Shown here: in pieces, positions 1 through 4,397 of the stretch
How positions within the stretch are numbered: position 1 is the stretch's first letter
Layout of the letters: each line of letters starts with the position of its first letter
Source: JBAZOJ01 sp041648755
Lineage (GTDB): Bacteria; Planctomycetota; B143-G9
NCBI GenBank assembly: GCA_041648755.1
Contig: JBAZOJ010000195.1
Location: forward strand, 1 to 7,058
Direction of reading: 5' to 3'
DNA length: 7,058 nt
Program-made: the position numbers and the translations under genes
The notes under the pieces: model-generated
What the model saw: the letters and a program-made list of their open reading frames with translations, nothing else
Database searches by the model: none
Told to the model about the DNA's origin: nothing

Positions 1-1525
1 AGGAATCAGGCATCCTGAACAAGGCAAAGCCCTCGCTGAGATTCCCTACCTCGGCATAGTCGGGGCCCACCTGCTGTCCGGAGTAGCTTATCAGCCTCGC
101 CTTCCCCTTCTCTTTTACGAGGAGCAGACCCTCTGCAAACGGCTTTATCTCCTCGCACATCGTAGACCACACGAAGCGGTGCCGGGGGTCGATGAAGCCC
201 TTACACCCCTGTTCCTCGAAAAACACAAGGCCGGATTTGGCATCATAGGTAGCGTAAACACTGTAGTAGACTATCAGTTCGCCGTTGCTCTTCCAGTGCA
301 ACAGATTATTGGAGTCCCAGATAATCCTGTCACCGAGTAGTTCATAATGACCGAGCATCATCTTGTCAGGGACGATCTTCTGACCCGACTTGTCGTAACA
401 TGTGAATGCGGAACTGAATATGTCCGCACTAATTGTACTGGTCCGCGCTATGCCGTTTTCGAAATCGTCAGCACGTCTGAACTGCGGCTTCAGCAGGAAG
501 TCTCCCTTCTTGTCAATGTAGCCGAGAGGCACATCGTAAGGCCTATCCCCTTGCTGAGCAGGATTGGTGAGGTCCTTCGGGTCGAATTCTCCATTCGGGA
601 GCAGCCGCGCCGCAACGACGCAGAATCCCTCGAAGAACGCCGAGACCCAGTCAAATCGGGGCGGAATGGCAAGCTTGCTCTCCGCGTCCACAAAGCCCCA
701 CCGGGAGCCAATCCTGACTGAGAGCATCCCATCGGAGTAACCGCCGGCCTCATCGAATTCCGCGTCCGACAGCCTTTGTAAGGACGCACTATAGACCAGC
801 AGTTTCCCGCCTGCACGCATAAGCAGCAGCGGCGGATCGGGCGGCTTGTCTGTGTACACGAGCCAACCCCACCGGACAGGCAGATCCTGGGTGCGACGGG
901 CAAAATTGGGCCGGGCAAAGTCGTCGAAATCGCGTCCTCCAACATCACTGCCTTCCGCGTCGAAAACGCGCAGCTTCCCATCCAGGATCCTTGCCGCAAG
1001 AAGATATTTATCTCCGATGAGTTCCCTGAATCTGTATTCCGCACTCAAAAGCGGTGTGCCGTCCATCCGCAAGGCAAGGCCATCCCATTCTGTTTCCCCA
1101 GACCGCCAATTGCTCGCAAGGATGATGGGCATGTCAGGTATGGTCGTTGGGGGTTTTCGTCCGGCCGCGACTCCCCATCCCATTCTGCTACTGTCGAACA
1201 ATGCGCCGTTAGCCAGCACCATGTCAAATATGCAGGGCGCCAGGCATACGCCGTCGGTCGTGAAGACCCCTATGCCGAACTCGTCCTTGGCAACAGCGAG
1301 GTTCCCGCGGACCAGTATCTCCTCATACTCAGGCTTGATGACCACCTTGTTGCTTCTGTCCATTAGGCCCCAGTTTCCGAAGGCCTGCAGGGGACTGGTC
1401 TGAAACAGCGTTACCATCTCGTCTGCGGTTGCGCCGGAATCGCGCGGAAACGGCGTCACGTCTTCGATGCAAATCGCAACCAACGCAAGGAACAGGCAGA
1501 CAGCTAATTGAAAAGCTCGTTTCAT
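1..1525 (-). CDS. WG-repeat protein C (3' partial, C-terminus beyond left edge)
   Basis: Reading from the ATG at 1523-1525, all 508 codons to the window edge are open; I checked each codon for tta, cta and tca in frame. The start is supported by GAGGT with GAGG 5 nt upstream and by alignment of MKRA...VCL.LA with the leader of B. The protein has a hydrophobic leader (residues 4-20), WG-type unit NWGLMDRSNKVVIKPEYEEI (51-70), block RVFDAEGSDVGGRDF (186-200), a ~22-residue insertion absent from A and B, WGFVD (275-280 region), GYIDKKG (335 on), LIVYYS, GFIDPRHRF and a unit ending SEGFALF near 503. From W276 onward, residue n matches B residue n-32 with no net gap, so the window ends just before the nine-repeat array. 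If complete, about 465 residues (about 1.4 kb) remain to the left. It is more diverged than A and B are from each other: the Cys before the LIWS motif is missing and the lipobox is degenerate. Function unknown. Confidence 0.9.
   Translation of the reverse strand, partial: MKRAFQLAVCLFLALVAICIEDVTPFPRDSGATADEMVTLFQTSPLQAFGNWGLMDRSNKVVIKPEYEEILVRGNLAVAKDEFGIGVFTTDGVCLAPCIFDMVLANGALFDSSRMGWGVAAGRKPPTTIPDMPIILASNWRSGETEWDGLALRMDGTPLLSAEYRFRELIGDKYLLAARILDGKLRVFDAEGSDVGGRDFDDFARPNFARRTQDLPVRWGWLVYTDKPPDPPLLLMRAGGKLLVYSASLQRLSDAEFDEAGGYSDGMLSVRIGSRWGFVDAESKLAIPPRFDWVSAFFEGFCVVAARLLPNGEFDPKDLTNPAQQGDRPYDVPLGYIDKKGDFLLKPQFRRADDFENGIARTSTISADIFSSAFTCYDKSGQKIVPDKMMLGHYELLGDRIIWDSNNLLHWKSNGELIVYYSVYATYDAKSGLVFFEEQGCKGFIDPRHRFVWSTMCEEIKPFAEGLLLVKEKGKARLISYSGQQVGPDYAEVGNLSEGFALFRMPDS
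1469..1525 (-). other. Signal peptide of gene C with degenerate lipobox
   Basis: Residues 1-19 align without gaps to the leader of B: MKRA, V9-C10-L11, L13-A14 and C19 are shared. The residue before Cys19 is Ile (ATT at 1472-1474) instead of Gly, which does not fit the usual [GAS]-C rule. The segment may still be a signal peptide cut elsewhere or an uncleaved membrane anchor. Confidence 0.55.
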
Positions 1526-1529
1526 CTTT

Positions 1530-1534
1530 ACCTC
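1530..1534 (-). promoter_or_regulatory. Ribosome binding site of gene C
   Basis: GAGGT on the minus strand, with GAGG 5 nt before the ATG at 1525: the same core and spacing as for gene B. It lies in the 27-bp gap after the stop of B, consistent with translation from a shared messenger RNA. Confidence 0.8.
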
Positions 1535-1552
1535 ATGCTTCAGTAGTCGGGA

Positions 1553-4378
1553 TCACTTGGCTTCCCCGGCGGCCCTGCGCGGCAGCGGAACCTCCTCGAA
1601 ATTCCGCATCTCAAACGGCCACGTGAAGGCCACCCGGCCAGTCCGGTCAATGACGCGGTTGCCAATCCCAAGGACAAAGTAATGTGCGTAGCCACCACTG
1701 TAGGGTGACAACTTCTCCGCGCCCGCATCGACGAAGAGGACTGTCCCCTTCTCGTCAACGTAGCAGGGCTTCCCATCCTTCTTTCCGAACAGCGGGTATT
1801 GGCCCTCATAGCTCCTCAGTTCCGAATACTCCGGCTGGATGATCCACTTTCCGCTGTCGTCTGTTACGCCGCAGAGCCACTTTGAAGAGTCTTCCACGCT
1901 GGATTTCCTTGCGATGAAGCCGTTCACGACCCTCTCGCCGATCTCGACATCGCGCGGCGAGACCTCCTCACCCTTAGTATTGATCAGGAACCTGTGCCAC
2001 CCGACCGTCGCCACTTGCGCAACTCCCCGCCGGAAATCGCCTGCCTCGATGTACTTCCGTTCGATAATCACGTTTCCCTTGCGGTCCACATAGCCCCAGC
2101 GGTCGGCCTCGAAGTAGCGCGCGAGCCCTTCCGAAATGCGGTCAAGGCGCGGGCGCCTCGGAAGAGACACGACGGCCCCGGTCTTGTCGATAAATCCCCA
2201 CATCCCTCCGGCGTCCCCTCCCGGACAGACCGGCGCAATGCCCTCCCGGAAGTCTCCGACCTCCTTGTACTGCGGCGTAACTACCCATCCTGCTTCGTGG
2301 TCCACGAACCCCCATGTGTACCCGTACGATCCGAGGGCGGCCACTCCGAGCCTGCCTTCGGACATCTTCCGCCACTTGTCAAACAGCGGCTCGCAGAGGA
2401 TTTTCCCTCCCGCATCCATCAGGCCCGCTCGCATGGGGAACAGCGAAGTTGTGTAGGCAAGCACTCCCTCTCCCAGATGCTCGAGCCGGAAGTATTTCGG
2501 CGGGATGACCCAGGCGCCCGTGGCGTCGATCGCCCCGTACAGGCCGCCCTGCCCCGCGATAGCGATTCCCGATGTGAAGCTCGCGATGCTGTCGAATTGC
2601 GGCTCGATGACCGTCTTCCCGTCCGCGTTCAGGCATCCCCACTTCGTCGGAAGCCTGACCGGGGCCACGTTTCCGGTGAAATACACGGGCTCGTCGTACG
2701 CGAACGGTATTGCGAGCCTGCCGGTCGCATCAATGGCGCCCCATTTCCCGCCGAGGGCCACCGTCGCCATGCCATTCCAGAATGAAGTCGCCCTGTCGAA
2801 CCTGGGCTCGACCACCCATTTGCCTGCCTTGTCGATGAATCCCCAGGCGCCGTCGAACACGGCAGCCCTGCCCCCCGAGAAAGACTGCCCCGAGGAGTAC
2901 GTCGGCGCGATGACGGTCTTCCCGGTCGCATCGACATAGCCCACTCTCTGCGTGTATCGCTCCTTTACCAGCGAAAGCCCTTCGACGGGGAACTCGATGC
3001 TGGCATATCCGTCGCCAATCTGCTGGCCGCTGCCGTCGATGAGATACCAGTTCCAGCTTTCACCGGCCAGGACCAAACCGCCCGTCCAGGACTTCAGATC
3101 GCCATATTTCACAGGCCCCACGAAGCGCGTTGCGGGGTTGATTATTCCCCACATATCCTTCGTGCGGTAGAACACGAGCTTGGTCCCCGGGTCGTAAACG
3201 GCGGCGGTGACTTCAGCACTTATCTGCGTGCCGTCAGCGCTCCAGATCAGCTTCTTGTCCGGAGTGAGCACCACCGCGTCGCAGATCTTGATCGGCTGCG
3301 CCTTCGGCGGTTCCCTTTCCTCGACCGCCGCGCCGGTCTTGTCGATGTACGTAAAGCGTATCACGTGCATCCCGCGCCCCGACGTCGAAACTCGGGCCAC
3401 GCCGTCATTGAATGGCTCCGCAATGGTGTACTTCGGCTTGATCACGAACTTCCCTGCCCGGTCTATGTAGCCCATTGGAGCGGAGTAACCAAAGGGCAAG
3501 TTGGGATGCTCATCCTTGTGTTCCTCCATGTCGATCTCGCCGTCCGGCTTTATGCGAGCCCCGGCGGAGCACAGGCCTTCCCGGAAAGACCCCACTTCCT
3601 CCAACACTGCGGGTATCGCGAGGTTCCCTTCGGCGTCGATGAAGCCCCAACGCTTGCCGATCCTCACCGCGCACAGCCCTTCGGAGTATGTGCCGACTTG
3701 ATCAGCCTCTATCGACGAGGCGCGCTTGAAATCCGAGTTGTACAGCACAATCTTGCCGTCGGCCGTCGCGAGGATGTACGGCATCCCCTCGGTAACTTCG
3801 ACCTTGTCGAAGTCGCGACCCCCGACATCGTTCCCCGCAGCGTCGAACACGCGAATCTTGCCGTCCGCCTTGCGCGCGCCCGAGCCGAATTTCCCGGCCA
3901 GCATTCTGACAAACTGGTACTCATCCCCCAGGGCTGGCGTTCCATCCAGGCGAAACGCCGTCGCGCCCTGCGCGACCGCGCCGGGATTCTCGCCTCCGGC
4001 CACAGCGAACTGCGTGCTTGCACCCGCATAATGCTGGATTATCTTGCCGTCCCCCGAGGGCCCGAAGCTCCTGCCCTCGACGCTGATCCACGTGCTGATG
4101 CAGGGGGAGACCAGGCGCCCATCGCGCGTGAGCAGCCCGATCCTGTCCCGGTTCCGCACGACAAGGAAGTGGTCCTGCACAAGGATGCTCTGGTAATCGG
4201 TCTTCAGCACCAGATTGTTGTCGCGGTCGATCAGGCCGCAACCGCCCCCTTCAGGGCCGAAAGCGGCCGGGCAAAGCAGCACGGTATCCCCGGCCTTCGC
4301 CGGAGGCGCAACTTCCTCGCAGCATCCGGTCGCTGCAGCGAGGAGCAGACAAACGACTATTGGTACGGCTCTTTTCAT
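1553..4378 (-). CDS. WG-repeat protein B, putative lipoprotein (complete, 941 aa)
   Basis: The ATG at 4378 is preferred over the GTG at 4384 because GAGGTGA sits with GAGG 5 nt before this ATG. Residues 1-18 form a signal peptide (MKRA, then a hydrophobic run VVCLLLAAA) ending in ATGCC, a lipobox-like site with Cys19 as likely lipidated residue. WG-type units follow: around 48-76 and 79-93, block RVFDAAGNDVGGRDF (176-190), repeats at 244 and 303, a divergent middle (about 350-410) with LIWSADG, units at 410 and 445, then nine regular repeats with Gly at 480, 513, 547, 581, 615, 652, 690, 728 and 762. Weaker units follow at 835 and 872, then IDRTGRVAFTWPF (910-922). Stop TGA is at 1553-1555. 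B is roughly half identical to A in the array (about 100 of 185 by hand count) and has the same repeat spacing. It appears GC-richer than A and C. WG repeats are known as a bacterial repeat family of poorly defined role; surface binding or scaffolding is only an inference. Confidence 0.96.
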   Translation of the reverse strand: MKRAVPIVVCLLLAAATGCCEEVAPPAKAGDTVLLCPAAFGPEGGGCGLIDRDNNLVLKTDYQSILVQDHFLVVRNRDRIGLLTRDGRLVSPCISTWISVEGRSFGPSGDGKIIQHYAGASTQFAVAGGENPGAVAQGATAFRLDGTPALGDEYQFVRMLAGKFGSGARKADGKIRVFDAAGNDVGGRDFDKVEVTEGMPYILATADGKIVLYNSDFKRASSIEADQVGTYSEGLCAVRIGKRWGFIDAEGNLAIPAVLEEVGSFREGLCSAGARIKPDGEIDMEEHKDEHPNLPFGYSAPMGYIDRAGKFVIKPKYTIAEPFNDGVARVSTSGRGMHVIRFTYIDKTGAAVEEREPPKAQPIKICDAVVLTPDKKLIWSADGTQISAEVTAAVYDPGTKLVFYRTKDMWGIINPATRFVGPVKYGDLKSWTGGLVLAGESWNWYLIDGSGQQIGDGYASIEFPVEGLSLVKERYTQRVGYVDATGKTVIAPTYSSGQSFSGGRAAVFDGAWGFIDKAGKWVVEPRFDRATSFWNGMATVALGGKWGAIDATGRLAIPFAYDEPVYFTGNVAPVRLPTKWGCLNADGKTVIEPQFDSIASFTSGIAIAGQGGLYGAIDATGAWVIPPKYFRLEHLGEGVLAYTTSLFPMRAGLMDAGGKILCEPLFDKWRKMSEGRLGVAALGSYGYTWGFVDHEAGWVVTPQYKEVGDFREGIAPVCPGGDAGGMWGFIDKTGAVVSLPRRPRLDRISEGLARYFEADRWGYVDRKGNVIIERKYIEAGDFRRGVAQVATVGWHRFLINTKGEEVSPRDVEIGERVVNGFIARKSSVEDSSKWLCGVTDDSGKWIIQPEYSELRSYEGQYPLFGKKDGKPCYVDEKGTVLFVDAGAEKLSPYSGGYAHYFVLGIGNRVIDRTGRVAFTWPFEMRNFEEVPLPRRAAGEAK
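2009..2941 (-). repeat. Nine tandem WG repeats encoded in gene B
   Basis: Protein-level array with exactly the same unit spacing as in gene A (33, 34, 34, 34, 37, 38, 38, 34). Good units are WGFIDKAGKWVVEPRF, WGAIDATGRLAIPFAY and WGYVDRKGNVIIERKY. Unit eight (WGFIDKTGAVVSLPRRP) has a degenerate second half, where A keeps a normal LLIPPVF strand. Confidence 0.85.
4322..4378 (-). other. Putative lipoprotein signal peptide and lipobox of gene B
   Basis: Residues 1-19: basic MKR, a hydrophobic core (residues 4-16), then T17-G18-C19-C20. Gly at -1 and Cys at +1 fit a signal peptidase II site; Ala at -3 is tolerated but less usual than Leu. Cys rather than Asp at +2 gives no inner-membrane retention signal by the E. 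coli rule, if that rule holds in this organism. Confidence 0.65.
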
Positions 4379-4380
4379 AC

Positions 4381-4387
4381 TCACCTC
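4381..4387 (-). promoter_or_regulatory. Ribosome binding site of gene B
   Basis: On the minus strand GAGGTGA lies just before GT-ATG. It matches the anti-Shine-Dalgarno complement over 7 nt, with GAGG 5 nt from the ATG at 4378. It overlaps the alternative GTG start (4382-4384), which has only GGAGGT about 15 nt upstream (inside the end of gene A), so this site decides for the ATG. Confidence 0.8.
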
Positions 4388-4397
4388 GCTTAGTGTG

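Noticed and set aside
490..1227. Minus-strand open frames of 184 and 60 codons within 490-1227
   Set aside because: They are out of frame with the 508-codon frame of gene C, which has a ribosome binding site, a leader and paralogue matches.
1528..1536. Two-codon upstream frame ATG-AGG-TAA before gene C
   Set aside because: It is formed by the ribosome binding site itself; nothing suggests that it is translated or regulatory.
2136..2939. Apparent periodic motif (S-M/I-N-P-H/Q-x-P) in plus-strand translations
   Set aside because: It is the reverse complement reading of the WGFIDK codons, so the periodicity is only a shadow of the real repeats.
4382..4384. GTG as start of gene B
   Set aside because: It lies inside the ribosome binding site of the ATG at 4378, and its own possible site is about 15 nt away.
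3365..4393. Long plus-strand open frame (342 codons) opposite gene B, and others such as 1994-2785 and 4215-4805
   Set aside because: They lie antisense to repeat-coding genes in moderately GC-rich DNA where stops are scarce. They show no convincing ribosome binding site, and the minus-strand frames carry clear WG repeats and paralogue conservation.
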